Assembly (NCBI RefSeq): GCF_000308555.1
Contig: NZ_BAFY01000203.1
Span: 18,239 to 82,238, forward strand
Source of the DNA: Nocardia cyriacigeorgica NBRC 100375
Lineage (GTDB): Bacteria; Actinomycetota; Actinomycetes; Mycobacteriales; Mycobacteriaceae
Direction of reading: 5' to 3'
Length of the DNA: 64,000 bases
Position 1 is the stretch's first letter. Each line of letters opens with the position of its first letter. The notes under the pieces are model-generated. The model ran no database searches. It saw nothing but the letters and a program-made list of their open reading frames with translations, and had not been told where the DNA came from. Shown one piece after another: positions 1-8,114 of the stretch. The translations under genes were made by a program, and so were the position numbers.

Positions 1-479
1 GGATCGCCGGGCCGGTCCAGCGGCAGCTCGGCGATGCGGTTTTTGGCGCGGCTGATCCGTTGCGCCATGGTCGCTTCGGGCACCAGGTACGCGTTCGCGA
101 TCTGCCGGGTGGTCAGGCCGCCGACCGCGCGCAACGTCAACGCGACGGCCGAACTCGGCGACAGCGCCGGGTGCGCGCACAGGAAATACAGCCACAGCGA
201 GTCGTCGATGTCGGGCACCGGCCCGCGCGGCGGCTCGATCTCCACCGCGAGTTCCCGTCCCCGCCGCGAGGTTTCGGCGCGCGCGGCGTCGAGGAACTTG
301 CGCCAGGCCGCCGCGACCAGCCAGCCCTTGGGATCCCGCGGAGGGTCCTGCGGCCAGCTCTCCAATGCCCGGATCAGCGCCTCCTGTACGGCGTCCTCGG
401 CCGAGGCGAAATCCGCTCCGCGCCGGACGAGGACGCCGATCACCGCGGGCACCAGCTCCCGTAGCAGCGACTCGTTCAC
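1..479 (-). CDS. ECF42-type RNA polymerase sigma factor, C-terminal part outside window
   Basis: The 159 visible codons hold sigma region 2 (the stretch AEDAVQEALIRALESW followed by a PKGWLVAAAWRK segment) and region 4 (ATMAQRISRAKNRIAEL). The GTG start overlaps the TGA of the upstream YCII gene by four bases (GTGA), so the two are probably translationally coupled. In the ECF42 group the sigma factor sits beside YCII/DGPF proteins and carries a long C-terminal TPR-like extension. That extension, if present, is off the left edge. The second copy at 43507-44739 is complete and has the same four-base overlap, which supports the call. Likely role: alternative sigma factor for a stress or detoxification regulon. 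Its signal is unknown. Confidence 0.88.
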   Translation of the reverse strand, partial: MNESLLRELVPAVIGVLVRRGADFASAEDAVQEALIRALESWPQDPPRDPKGWLVAAAWRKFLDAARAETSRRGRELAVEIEPPRGPVPDIDDSLWLYFLCAHPALSPSSAVALTLRAVGGLTTRQIANAYLVPEATMAQRISRAKNRIAELPLDRPGD

Positions 480-883
480 TCGGTGACGGTGGGCGCCGCG
501 GTGAACAACGGCCGCAGCTCGAGCCATTCCTGGATCGGCTTGCCGCCCGCACCGGGCGCCGCCGACAGCTCGGCCGCCAGTTCGAGCGCACGCTCGTAGC
601 TGTCGACGTCGATCATCATCCAGCCGGCGATCAGATCCTTGGTCTCGGCGAACGGACCGTCGGTGACCGGCGGGCGGCCCTCGCCGTCGGAGCGGACGAA
701 GGTGCCCTGCGGTGCGAGCGCCTGACTGTCGACGTACTCGCCGGTGGATCGGAGCCGGGCGGCGAAATCCTCCATGTACTGCACGTGGGCGCTGACTTCG
801 TCCGGGGTCCACTGGTCCATCGGCACGTCGTTGGTGGGTGCCGGGGCGCCGCGGTAGTGCTTGAGCAGCAGATACTTGGCCAT
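476..883 (-). CDS. YCII/DGPF family protein
   Basis: 135-residue protein with the family signature DGPFAETKD near residue 85 and an N-terminal MAKYLLLKHY strand. YCII proteins form small ferredoxin-like folds. Their biochemical role is not established, and several are genomically linked to ECF42 sigma factors, as here. A strong ribosome binding site (AGGAGA) lies about six bases before the ATG. The gene starts 30 bases after the stop of the FMN-binding protein gene and overlaps the sigma gene, so the three probably form one operon. I infer a sensor or effector role in the sigma factor's circuit. Confidence 0.88.
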   Translation of the reverse strand: MAKYLLLKHYRGAPAPTNDVPMDQWTPDEVSAHVQYMEDFAARLRSTGEYVDSQALAPQGTFVRSDGEGRPPVTDGPFAETKDLIAGWMMIDVDSYERALELAAELSAAPGAGGKPIQEWLELRPLFTAAPTVTE

Positions 884-913
884 TGTCTTCTCCTCGCGTG
901 GTGGTCGGTGGTG

Positions 914-1411
914 TCAGGCGCGCTGACGTTCGGCGCGCTGCCGGATCAGCTCTTCGACCGGTGACGGCAGCGTGGTCTCGAAGTCGATGAGCTTCACCCA
1001 GGTCGGGGTGATGACGATGCGGACCATGCCGTCGTAGAGCGAGCGCACCCCGGCTTCCCACTCCACCCGCTGCTCCGGGGTCATCTGGTAGCTGCCGTTC
1101 ATCCGCAGGTACTCCTCCGGGATGCCCTCGACCTCATCCAGCTCGGCCCGGCCCCGGATCAGCAGCAGCTTGGGTGGATGCACCTCGGTGTCGATCGTCA
1201 GCGCGACCTGCGGGTTGTGGCGCAGGGCCGCCAGTTTCGGGGCGTTCGTGCTGGTGCAGAGAACGATCTGAGAGCCGTTCCAGGTGAATCCGATGGGGAT
1301 GTTTCGCGGGGTGCCGTCGGTGGCGACGTAAGCCAGGCGGGTCAGATCCCGCGCCAGCAGCTCCTGGCTGAGCGGTCGTTCGAGAATTTCGGTGATCCGG
1401 TGCTGTTCCAT
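914..1411 (-). CDS. Pyridoxamine 5'-phosphate oxidase-like FMN-binding protein
   Basis: 165 residues from the ATG at 1411, which is preceded by GGGAG at good spacing. The reading frame stays open further upstream, but that part lacks family character. The fold is the split beta-barrel of PNPOx-like proteins: 'YVATDGTPRNIPIGFTW', then 'LCTSTNAPKLAALRHNPQVA' and 'IRGRAEL' strands. Members bind FMN or F420 and reduce or shield small molecules; the substrate cannot be read from sequence. It lies between the TetR gene and the YCII-sigma pair on the same strand and may be under that TetR protein's control. Confidence 0.8.
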   Translation of the reverse strand: MEQHRITEILERPLSQELLARDLTRLAYVATDGTPRNIPIGFTWNGSQIVLCTSTNAPKLAALRHNPQVALTIDTEVHPPKLLLIRGRAELDEVEGIPEEYLRMNGSYQMTPEQRVEWEAGVRSLYDGMVRIVITPTWVKLIDFETTLPSPVEELIRQRAERQRA

Positions 1412-1556
1412 CGCTGCGCTCCCGTGTCGGTGCCGTCGAGCGGGCCGTTGTCGGCTGCTCGTACCCCTGGGACGGAGCCCGCCCTTCATTCTCGACATCC
1501 CCGGCGAGGAATTTCGGAGATTCTTCGACCGCACCGAAAAGGCACTGCACCGGCCG

Positions 1557-2153
1557 CTACCCCGGATCGCCTGCCAGATGATCACGGGCGGCCTGGAGGA
1601 TCCGGCGGGAGAGCTCGTCGTCGCCGGTGGCGCGCGCGAGCATCAGTGCTCCGGCCATGGTCGACAGTTCGACCAGGACCTGCGGATCGGTGGTGGCACG
1701 GCCGTCGAACTCGGCGAGTTTGCCGATCATGTTGTGGATGCCGTCGAGGTAGGCCTGGCGTAGCGAACTGTCGACGGGCGCGCGGGCGACGTCGGCCGCG
1801 GTCGCCGCGATGCCGCAGCCGTTGGCGGGGGTGTCGCGGTGGGTGGTGGACAGATATCGCTGGATGAAGGTGCGCCGGGCCGCCGCGCCGTCGGCACTCG
1901 CGGCCCGGATGCGGTCCATTTCGTCGATCTTCTCCGCGTACGCAGCAGCGCAGGCCTGGGTGACCAGGTCTTCCTTGGACCGGAAGTGGCGGTAGAAGCC
2001 GCCGTGGGTCAGTCCGGCGGCGGCCATCAGCTCGGGGACGGTCATCGCACCGGCCCCGCGTTCACGGACCTGTGCGGCAGCCGCGTCGAGGACCTTCCTG
2101 CGGTGCGATTGGGCCTGTTCGCGGGATGCTCGCGGCACATCGGCTCCTTCCAT
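1557..2153 (-). CDS. TetR/AcrR family transcriptional regulator
   Basis: 198 residues. The N-terminal helix-turn-helix is clear (residues about 14-60, with MTVPELMAAAGLTHGGFYRHF as core) and is followed by a helical ligand-binding domain of the AcrR type containing GCGIAATAADVAR. It diverges from the tautomerase gene at 2281 across a 127-base gap and is followed on its own strand by the FMN-binding protein gene. TetR proteins of this layout usually repress themselves and the divergent gene. The ligand is unknown. Confidence 0.9.
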   Translation of the reverse strand: MEGADVPRASREQAQSHRRKVLDAAAAQVRERGAGAMTVPELMAAAGLTHGGFYRHFRSKEDLVTQACAAAYAEKIDEMDRIRAASADGAAARRTFIQRYLSTTHRDTPANGCGIAATAADVARAPVDSSLRQAYLDGIHNMIGKLAEFDGRATTDPQVLVELSTMAGALMLARATGDDELSRRILQAARDHLAGDPG

Positions 2154-2207
2154 CGGTCGACGCGCGGCGGAGGGCGCGGTCGGTCAGGACAGTCTTGCGC
2201 ATCCGTA

Positions 2208-2227
2208 TAGATGATGACCATAATCTA
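2208..2227. promoter_or_regulatory. Possible TetR operator, short inverted repeat
   Basis: Within the divergent gap an AT-rich island carries arms TAGAT (2208-2212) and ATCTA (2223-2227) ten bases apart. The arms are short, but AT content this high is exceptional locally. Location between the TetR gene and its divergent neighbour is the main support. Confidence 0.35.
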
Positions 2228-2280
2228 AATCGATTCGAGCGGCGCCGCTCCCTCCCCGAACCGTCCAGGAAGGAACCACC

Positions 2281-2703
2281 ATGCCGCTGTGGCAGATCTA
2301 CCACCCCGCCGACACCTACTCCGAGCAGGACAAACAGGATTTCGCCCTGGACATCACCGAGCTGTACACGAGAGTCGGGCTGCCGGCGTTCTATGTCGTC
2401 GTGTTGTTCCATGCGCTCGCGGAATCCGACGTCTACGTCGGCGGTAAACCCGCCTCCGACACGGTGCGCATCGTCGTCGACCATCTGGCTCGCCACCTCG
2501 AGGATCCGGAGATGCGCAAACGCTCCACCGACGCGCTGGACTCGATCATGCTGCCCTACACCCGCGACCGCGGGCTGCACTGGGAATTCCACACCAACGA
2601 GTCCCCGCGCGATCTGTGGAAGATCGCCGGCCAGTTCCCGCCGCCCGCGGGCAGCGAGGCCGAGAAGGCGTGGGCGCGGGCCAACGCGCCGATCCCGTAC
2701 TGA
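2281..2703 (+). CDS. Tautomerase-superfamily protein (Tautomerase_3 / cis-CaaD-like)
   Basis: 140 residues. Pro follows the initiator Met directly (MPLWQIYHP), which is required because tautomerase-superfamily enzymes use an N-terminal proline as catalytic base. Length and the internal segments 'VGLPAFYVVVLFHAL' and 'RGLHWEFHTNE' fit the larger cis-3-chloroacrylic-acid-dehalogenase-like branch rather than the 62-residue 4-oxalocrotonate tautomerases. AGGAAGGA sits about six bases before the ATG. Probable reaction: keto-enol tautomerisation or hydration of an unsaturated acid; natural substrate unknown. Divergent from a TetR gene that probably regulates it. A strong terminator follows. Confidence 0.8.
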   Translation: MPLWQIYHPADTYSEQDKQDFALDITELYTRVGLPAFYVVVLFHALAESDVYVGGKPASDTVRIVVDHLARHLEDPEMRKRSTDALDSIMLPYTRDRGLHWEFHTNESPRDLWKIAGQFPPPAGSEAEKAWARANAPIPY

Positions 2704-2708
2704 GACAC

Positions 2709-2748
2709 AGATCTGCCCACCGGCGCGGCACAGCCGGTGGGCAGATCT
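2709..2748. terminator. Bidirectional terminator hairpin
   Basis: Perfect 16-bp stem (AGATCTGCCCACCGGC at 2709-2724 and its complement at 2733-2748) with an eight-base loop, followed by TT. It lies between the convergent tautomerase and DUF779 genes and can serve both. Confidence 0.85.
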
Positions 2749-2793
2749 TTCCGATGCGCGGGCGGGGCGGGCGAACCCCGCTGCCGCGCAGGT

Positions 2794-3195
2794 TTATTCG
2801 AGGTCGGCGCCGGTGCGGGGCGGTGGCGCGGCCTCGAGCCGGGTGAACTCGTCATCGGTGAGCAGCCGGGAGCGGATGAGGAAGCGCACGCCTTCGGGAG
2901 CTTCCAGCGAGAACCCGCTGCCACGGCCGGGAACCACGTCCACGGTGAGGTGGGTGTGCTTCCAGTACTCGTACTGATCGGCGCTCATCCAGAACGGCGT
3001 ATCGCCTGCGACCGTCCCGAGCAGCACATCCGATGCGCCTACCCGGAATTCACCGCGCGGATAACACATCGGCGAGCTGCCGTCGCAGCATCCGCCGGAC
3101 TGGTGGAACATGACCGCGCCGTGCCGCCGGATCAGGCCCTCGAGCAGCTGCTCGGCCTGTTCGGTGATCTCGACGCGGGCCACGTCCTCGGCCAT
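2794..3195 (-). CDS. DUF779 protein, aldehyde dehydrogenase companion
   Basis: 133 residues with the cysteine cluster GGCCDGSSPMC (Cys36, Cys37, Cys44) and the segment WKHTHLTVDVV, both typical of DUF779. The start codon shares one base with the stop of the aldehyde dehydrogenase gene (TGATG), so expression is tightly coupled. DUF779 proteins are regularly encoded next to acetaldehyde dehydrogenases, but their biochemical role is not known to me. The cysteines suggest metal or persulfide chemistry, which is inference. No signal peptide or membrane segment. Confidence 0.85.
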   Translation of the reverse strand: MAEDVARVEITEQAEQLLEGLIRRHGAVMFHQSGGCCDGSSPMCYPRGEFRVGASDVLLGTVAGDTPFWMSADQYEYWKHTHLTVDVVPGRGSGFSLEAPEGVRFLIRSRLLTDDEFTRLEAAPPPRTGADLE

Positions 3196-4712
3196 CAGAA
3201 GAATCCGAGCTTATTCGGCGCGTAGCTGACCAGCAGGTTCTTGGTCTGCTGGTAGTGATCGAGCATCATCGAGTGGTTCTCGCGGCCGATGCCGGACTTC
3301 TTGTACCCACCGAAGGCCGCGTGTGCGGGGTAGGCGTGGTAGCAGTTGGTCCACACCCGGCCCGCCTTGATGCCGCGGCCCAGCCGGTAGGCGGAGTTCA
3401 TATCCCGGGTCCACACACCGGCGCCGAGACCGTAGAGGGTGTCGTTGGCCAGCTTCAACGCCTCGTCGGTGGAGTCGAAGGTGGTCACCGAAACGACCGG
3501 CCCGAAGATCTCCTCCTGGAAGATCCGCATATCGTTGCTGCCCTTGAACACCGTCGGCTCGATGTAGTAGCCGCCCGGGAATTCCTCGACCTTGCGCGGG
3601 CCGCCGCCGGTGAGCACCTCGGCGCCTTCCTGACGGCCGATGTCGATGTAGGACAGGATCTTCTCGTACTGGTCGTTGCTGGCCTGGGCGCCGATCATGG
3701 TGGCGTCGTCGAGCGGGTTGCCGCTGACGATGGCCTTGGTGCGCTCGACGCAGCGCGCCATGAACTCGTCGTAGATCGAGGAGTGGATCAGCGCGCGTGA
3801 GGGACAGGTGCACACCTCGCCCTGGTTCAGCGCGAACATCACGAAACCCTCGACGGCCTTGTCCAGGAACTCGTCGTCGGCGGCCATGATGTCGGGCAGG
3901 AAGATGTTGGGGCTCTTACCGCCCAGCTCCAGCGTCACCGGGATGATGTTCTCGCTGGCGTACTGCATGATCAGCCGCCCGGTGGTGGTCTCACCGGTGA
4001 AGGCCACCTTGGCCACCCGCGGGCTGGACGCCAGCGGCTTGCCGGCTTCGACGCCGAAACCGTTGACCACGTTGAGAACTCCCGGCGGCAGCAGATCCGC
4101 GATCAGCTCGACCACCTTCAGGATCGAGGCCGGGGTCTGTTCGGCGGGCTTGAGCACCACGGCGTTACCGGCCGCCAGCGCGGGCGCCAGCTTCCAGGTG
4201 GCCATCAGGATCGGGAAGTTCCAGGGGATGATCTGGCCGACCACGCCGAGCGGCTCGTGGAAGTGGTAGGCGATGGTGTCGCCGTCGATTTCGCTGATCC
4301 CGCCCTCCTGGGCGCGGATGGCGCCGGCGAAGTAGCGGAAGTGGTCGATGGCCAGCGGCAGGTCGGCGGCCTTGGTCTCGCGGACCGGCTTGCCGTTCTC
4401 CCAGGTCTCGGCGACGGCGAGGGCCTCGAGGTTGTCCTCGATGCGGTCGGCGATCTTGTTGAGGATATTGGCGCGTTCGGCGACGGAGGTGGCGCCCCAG
4501 CCGTCGGCGGCGGTGTGCGCGGCATCGAGGGCCAATTCGACGTCGGCGGCGGTCGAGCGCGCTACCTCGGTGAAGGTCTGCCCGTCCACCGGTGACGGAT
4601 TCTCGAAGTACTGCCCCTCGACCGGTGCCGTCCAGTCGCCGCCGATGAAATTGTCGTAGCGGGCGGCGTAGCTGACGATGCTGCCCTCGGCACCTGGTTT
4701 CGCGTAGGTCAT
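3195..4712 (-). CDS. NAD-dependent aldehyde dehydrogenase (acetaldehyde dehydrogenase ExaC/AcoD type)
   Basis: 505 residues, the usual length. Catalytic Glu262 lies in LELGGKSP and nucleophile Cys301 in NQGEVCTC; a second cysteine two residues on (CTC) is characteristic of the ExaC-like branch. The cofactor segment [20 protein letters not shown] and the C-terminal [12 protein letters not shown] are intact. It oxidises an aliphatic aldehyde, probably acetaldehyde, to the acid with NAD. The gene follows a GAF-domain regulator by 132 bases and overlaps the DUF779 gene, the arrangement expected for alcohol or aldehyde catabolism induced by its substrate. Confidence 0.92.
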   Translation of the reverse strand: MTYAKPGAEGSIVSYAARYDNFIGGDWTAPVEGQYFENPSPVDGQTFTEVARSTAADVELALDAAHTAADGWGATSVAERANILNKIADRIEDNLEALAVAETWENGKPVRETKAADLPLAIDHFRYFAGAIRAQEGGISEIDGDTIAYHFHEPLGVVGQIIPWNFPILMATWKLAPALAAGNAVVLKPAEQTPASILKVVELIADLLPPGVLNVVNGFGVEAGKPLASSPRVAKVAFTGETTTGRLIMQYASENIIPVTLELGGKSPNIFLPDIMAADDEFLDKAVEGFVMFALNQGEVCTCPSRALIHSSIYDEFMARCVERTKAIVSGNPLDDATMIGAQASNDQYEKILSYIDIGRQEGAEVLTGGGPRKVEEFPGGYYIEPTVFKGSNDMRIFQEEIFGPVVSVTTFDSTDEALKLANDTLYGLGAGVWTRDMNSAYRLGRGIKAGRVWTNCYHAYPAHAAFGGYKKSGIGRENHSMMLDHYQQTKNLLVSYAPNKLGFF

Positions 4713-4844
4713 GTCGCATGCTCCTCATCGAGTCGGCGGATAGCACGAGCAACCGTTCGTGACGCAGACCACTATCGTGATCTCGGGTTGGCAGAAGGTT
4801 GACTACCGATGGGACACGCCGAAACCGCAGGTCAGCCTTGACGG

Positions 4845-6068
4845 TCAGGAGCGGAGGGCGGTGTGCAGCCTGGCCGCGGCGACGGCGCGGCGCCCGTCGT
4901 TGGCCGGCAGCAAGCGCAAGGCGTGCTCGTGGATCTCGATATCGTCGGGTGCCCGCTCGCCGTAGCGTAGGGCGTTGTCGGGGTCCTCGTCCGAGAGCAC
5001 CGCGGTGCGCACCGCGACCTCGAGATGATCGCGCCACTCCACGATTCCCGGCGTCTGCGAACCGGGCAGCAGCGGCCCGCGATACATCCGCACCGCCGTG
5101 CCCGTGTCGCCGGCCTCGAGCGCGCCGAGCAGATCGACGGCGTCGCAGGACAGCGGCGTGGTGAGCTGGTAGACGCGGTTGGCGATCTCACCGCCGGTGG
5201 CCCGGCGCAGGTGCGAGACATCGGCCTTGAGGGTGCTCGAGGTAGCGGGCCGGTCGCCGTAGATGGCGTAGTGCAGCCGTTCCGGGGTGAAGCCGTCGGG
5301 CTCGAGCGCGAGCAGGGTGAGGATTTCGAGTTGGCGCGGCCGCAACCGCACCGGGTGCCCGTCGCGCACCAAGCGGGCGCCGCCCAGGCAGGTCAGCCGG
5401 ACCCCCGGACGGACGGCGGTCGCGGCGTGTAGCCGCGCTTCCACGGCGGTGACCAGCGACTGCACCGTCGACATGGCCAGCGGATGCGAGCGATCCCACG
5501 TCGAGGACAGGTCGAGCACGCCGAGCCTGCGTCCATCCGGGGCGTGGATCGGCGCGCAGTAACACACCCAGCCGTGCAGGGCCGCGACCAGATGTTCGGC
5601 GGAGAACACGGTGCTCGGTTTGCCGGTCTGCATGGCCAGCGACAGCGCGTTGGTGCCCATATGTTGTTCGTCCCAGCGGCCACCGGGCGCGAAATTGACC
5701 TGTTCGGCGCGGCGGCGCATCACGGGCCCGCCGAAAGACCACAGGATGGTGCCGGTCTCGTCGGTGACCGCGGCGACATAGCCGGCGTCGTGGGCGACGT
5801 TGTGCAGTTGGTCGGCGAGCTGGGTGACCGGTTCACGCAACGGGGACTGCTCCCAGCGCGTACCGATGTCGGCGGAATCGACCGCCGGCGCGCTCGCGGT
5901 GGCCGGGTCGACGGTGCGCACCGACCGCATCCAGGATTGGGCGACCTCGCTGCGCAGCCCGGAGGCGGCGACTCGGGGCAGCGCGGGATGCGACCCGTCG
6001 GGAATCCACCGGGACCATTCCTTTTCCAGCGCGGCTCGCTGCTCCGCGAGCGTGCTGTGTGCCGCCAT
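4845..6068 (-). CDS. GAF-domain transcriptional regulator with C-terminal winged helix (AcoR-like, no AAA+ domain)
   Basis: 407 residues. Residues about 85-215 form a GAF sensor domain (VAAVTDETGTILWSFGG, MGTNALSLAM, APIHAPDGRRLGVLDLSS) like the sensor of AcoR, the acetoin/aldehyde regulator. No AAA+ sigma54-activator domain or Walker motif follows. Instead residues about 260-330 look like a winged helix of the OmpR/BTAD kind (RPRQLEILTLLALEPDG, LKADVSHLRRA). It is probably an activator of the aldehyde dehydrogenase gene directly downstream on the same strand. The protein at 8115-9413 is a clear paralogue. Confidence 0.85.
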   Translation of the reverse strand: MAAHSTLAEQRAALEKEWSRWIPDGSHPALPRVAASGLRSEVAQSWMRSVRTVDPATASAPAVDSADIGTRWEQSPLREPVTQLADQLHNVAHDAGYVAAVTDETGTILWSFGGPVMRRRAEQVNFAPGGRWDEQHMGTNALSLAMQTGKPSTVFSAEHLVAALHGWVCYCAPIHAPDGRRLGVLDLSSTWDRSHPLAMSTVQSLVTAVEARLHAATAVRPGVRLTCLGGARLVRDGHPVRLRPRQLEILTLLALEPDGFTPERLHYAIYGDRPATSSTLKADVSHLRRATGGEIANRVYQLTTPLSCDAVDLLGALEAGDTGTAVRMYRGPLLPGSQTPGIVEWRDHLEVAVRTAVLSDEDPDNALRYGERAPDDIEIHEHALRLLPANDGRRAVAAARLHTALRS

Positions 6069-6106
6069 CTATGTCTTCCTGGTCACATCTTCGACTACGT
6101 CCATCA

Positions 6107-6136
6107 TGCCGCACCGGCCGACTGGTCGGTGCGGCA
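6107..6136 (-). terminator. Terminator hairpin after the flavin monooxygenase gene
   Basis: Arms TGCCGCACCGGCC (6107-6119) and GGTCGGTGCGGCA (6124-6136) form a 13-bp stem with one G-U pair and a four-base loop. It starts 14 bases beyond the monooxygenase stop and precedes the next gene on that strand, so the regulator gene is probably transcribed separately. Confidence 0.7.
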
Positions 6137-6149
6137 GTCGACGGAAAAA

Positions 6150-7967
6150 TCAGCTCAGATGGTGTACCGGCCCCATCCCGTAGACCGGCGTGGGGATGCC
6201 CTCGTAGCGGGCCTTGAGTTGCAGCGCGAGATATAGCGAGTAGTGCCGGGATTGGTGCAGGTTGCCGCCGTGGAACCACAGGCCCTCCTGCCTGGTCGGC
6301 TTCCACATATTGCGCAGCTCGCCTTCCCACGGCCCCGGATCCTTGGTGGTGCCGGAACCGTAGCCCCAGCATTTGCCCACCTTGTCGGCAACGTCCTGGC
6401 CGATCAGGTCGGCGGCCCAGCCGTTCATCGAGCCGTAGCCGGTGGCGTAGACGACGAGGTCGGCGGGCAGTTCGGTGCCGTCGTCGAGGACGACGGCGTC
6501 CTCGGTGAGTTCGCGGACCTCGCCGTGCGCCAGCGCGATCTCGCCGTCGGCGATCAGCTCCGAAGCACCGACGTCGATGTAGTAGCCGGAGCCTCGGCGC
6601 AGGTACTTCATGAACAGGCCCGAACCGTCGTCGCCCCAGTCGAGTTGGAAGCCGGCGCGTTCGAGCCGGTCATAGAACTCGGCGTCGCGGGCGCGGATGG
6701 CCTCGTACACCGGGATCTGGAACTGCGGCATGATCCGGTACGGCAGCGAGGCGAAAGTCAGATCGGCCTTGTCGGTGGTCATGCCCGCCGCCAGGGCACG
6801 TTCGGAGTACAGATCGCCGAGGCCGAGTTCCATCAGCGAATCCGAGCGCACGATATGGGTGGAGCTGCGCTGCACCATCGTCACCTGTGCGCCCACCTCC
6901 CACAGCGCCGCGCAGATGTCGTGGGCGGAGTTGTTGGAGCCGATGACCACCGCGCGCTTGCCCGCGTAGGCGTCCGGGCCTGGATGCTTGCTCGAATGGT
7001 GCTGTTCGCCACGGAAACGGTCCATCCCGGGGAAATTCGGGATGTTCGGCTTGCCCGACATGCCGGTTGCCAGCACCAGCTGGGTGGGCCGCAGTTCGAT
7101 GGCCTCGCCGTCACGCAGGACGTCGACCTCCCATTCGCCCGCGATCTCGTCGTAGGTGGCCGAGGTGCAGGTGGTCTTCGACCAATACGGCACCTCCATC
7201 ACCCGGGTGTACATCTCGAGCCAGTCGCCGATCTTGTCCTTGGGGGTGAACACCGGCCAGTTGTCCGGGAACGGCAGATACGGCAGGTGGTCGTACCAGA
7301 CCGGATCGTGCAGGCACAGCGACTTGTACCGCTTGCGCCACTGGTCACCGGGACGTTCGTGCTTGTCGACCACCAGCGCGGGCACCCCCAGCTGGCGTAA
7401 CCGCGCGCCGAGGGCGATCCCGCCCTGGCCGCCGCCGACCACCAGCACATACGGCTGACGGCTGCGGCCGAGTTCGCGCTCCTCCTCGGCGCGGCGCTCG
7501 GACCAGGTCACCCGGTCCGGGTCGGCGCCGTGCACCACACCACGCGGCCGGCGCGGACCTTTGCTCTCCTCATGCCCTTTCAGCTCGCGCAGGCTGGTCA
7601 GCAGCGTCCACGCGCCCTCATCTTTGAGCCGCAGATGCCCGACCGCGCGGCCCGCGGCGGTCTCGAAGCCGATCCACGCGGTGATCACGCCGCCGTCCTC
7701 GGTGGGCTCTTCGGTGGTGTGGAAGTTGCCGGGATCGGTGCCGTCCAGCCGCGCGCCCAGCATGTCGGCGATGTCCTCGCGGCCTTCGAGGGTCTTGATG
7801 TTCCAGGTGAAGGCGACCAGATCGCGCCAGAAACCGTCGAGGGCGAACATCGCGGCCGCGGCCTCGACGTCACGGTCCGCCAGTGCCGTCTCGAAATCCC
7901 GCAGCCAGGCGTCCACGCGCTGCTGCGGTGTCTGCGTATCGGGCGTCGGCTCCAGTGTCCGGGTCAT
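6150..7967 (-). CDS. Flavin-containing monooxygenase with N-terminal NTF2/SnoaL-like domain
   Basis: 605 residues. The first ~140 residues form an NTF2/SnoaL-like domain (RDVEAAAAMFALDGFWRDLV ... VGHLRLKDEGAWTLLTSL). The rest is a class B flavin monooxygenase: FAD fingerprint VVGGGQGGIALGARLRQLG, an FxGxxxH-type segment (FRGEQHHSSKH), the NADPH site VIGSNNSAHD and the late ATGYGS motif. Such enzymes oxygenate ketones (Baeyer-Villiger) or heteroatoms using NADPH and O2. Substrate unknown. The gene diverges from a GAF regulator at 8115 with a palindrome between, so induction by its substrate through that regulator is likely. Confidence 0.88.
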   Translation of the reverse strand: MTRTLEPTPDTQTPQQRVDAWLRDFETALADRDVEAAAAMFALDGFWRDLVAFTWNIKTLEGREDIADMLGARLDGTDPGNFHTTEEPTEDGGVITAWIGFETAAGRAVGHLRLKDEGAWTLLTSLRELKGHEESKGPRRPRGVVHGADPDRVTWSERRAEEERELGRSRQPYVLVVGGGQGGIALGARLRQLGVPALVVDKHERPGDQWRKRYKSLCLHDPVWYDHLPYLPFPDNWPVFTPKDKIGDWLEMYTRVMEVPYWSKTTCTSATYDEIAGEWEVDVLRDGEAIELRPTQLVLATGMSGKPNIPNFPGMDRFRGEQHHSSKHPGPDAYAGKRAVVIGSNNSAHDICAALWEVGAQVTMVQRSSTHIVRSDSLMELGLGDLYSERALAAGMTTDKADLTFASLPYRIMPQFQIPVYEAIRARDAEFYDRLERAGFQLDWGDDGSGLFMKYLRRGSGYYIDVGASELIADGEIALAHGEVRELTEDAVVLDDGTELPADLVVYATGYGSMNGWAADLIGQDVADKVGKCWGYGSGTTKDPGPWEGELRNMWKPTRQEGLWFHGGNLHQSRHYSLYLALQLKARYEGIPTPVYGMGPVHHLS

Positions 7968-8032
7968 CGGATTCTCCTTCTCCAGCGGATCTGTGAGCTA
8001 CAGCACACGTCAGCAGAAGCGGTGTCACAATC

Positions 8033-8050
8033 GTTGCAAGGCGTTGCAAC
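8033..8050. promoter_or_regulatory. Palindromic operator between flavin monooxygenase and GAF regulator
   Basis: GTTGCAA (8033-8039), spacer GGCG, TTGCAAC (8044-8050): a perfect 7-bp inverted repeat in the 147-base divergent gap. It lies 66 bases upstream of the monooxygenase start and 65 bases upstream of the regulator start, suited to control of both. I infer binding by the GAF regulator. Confidence 0.6.
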
Positions 8051-8114
8051 ATCGGTGTGCGCACGCGGCGAGACGCGCGAGCCTCGCCCGGCCGCGCGCA
8101 CCGAGCAGATCAGG

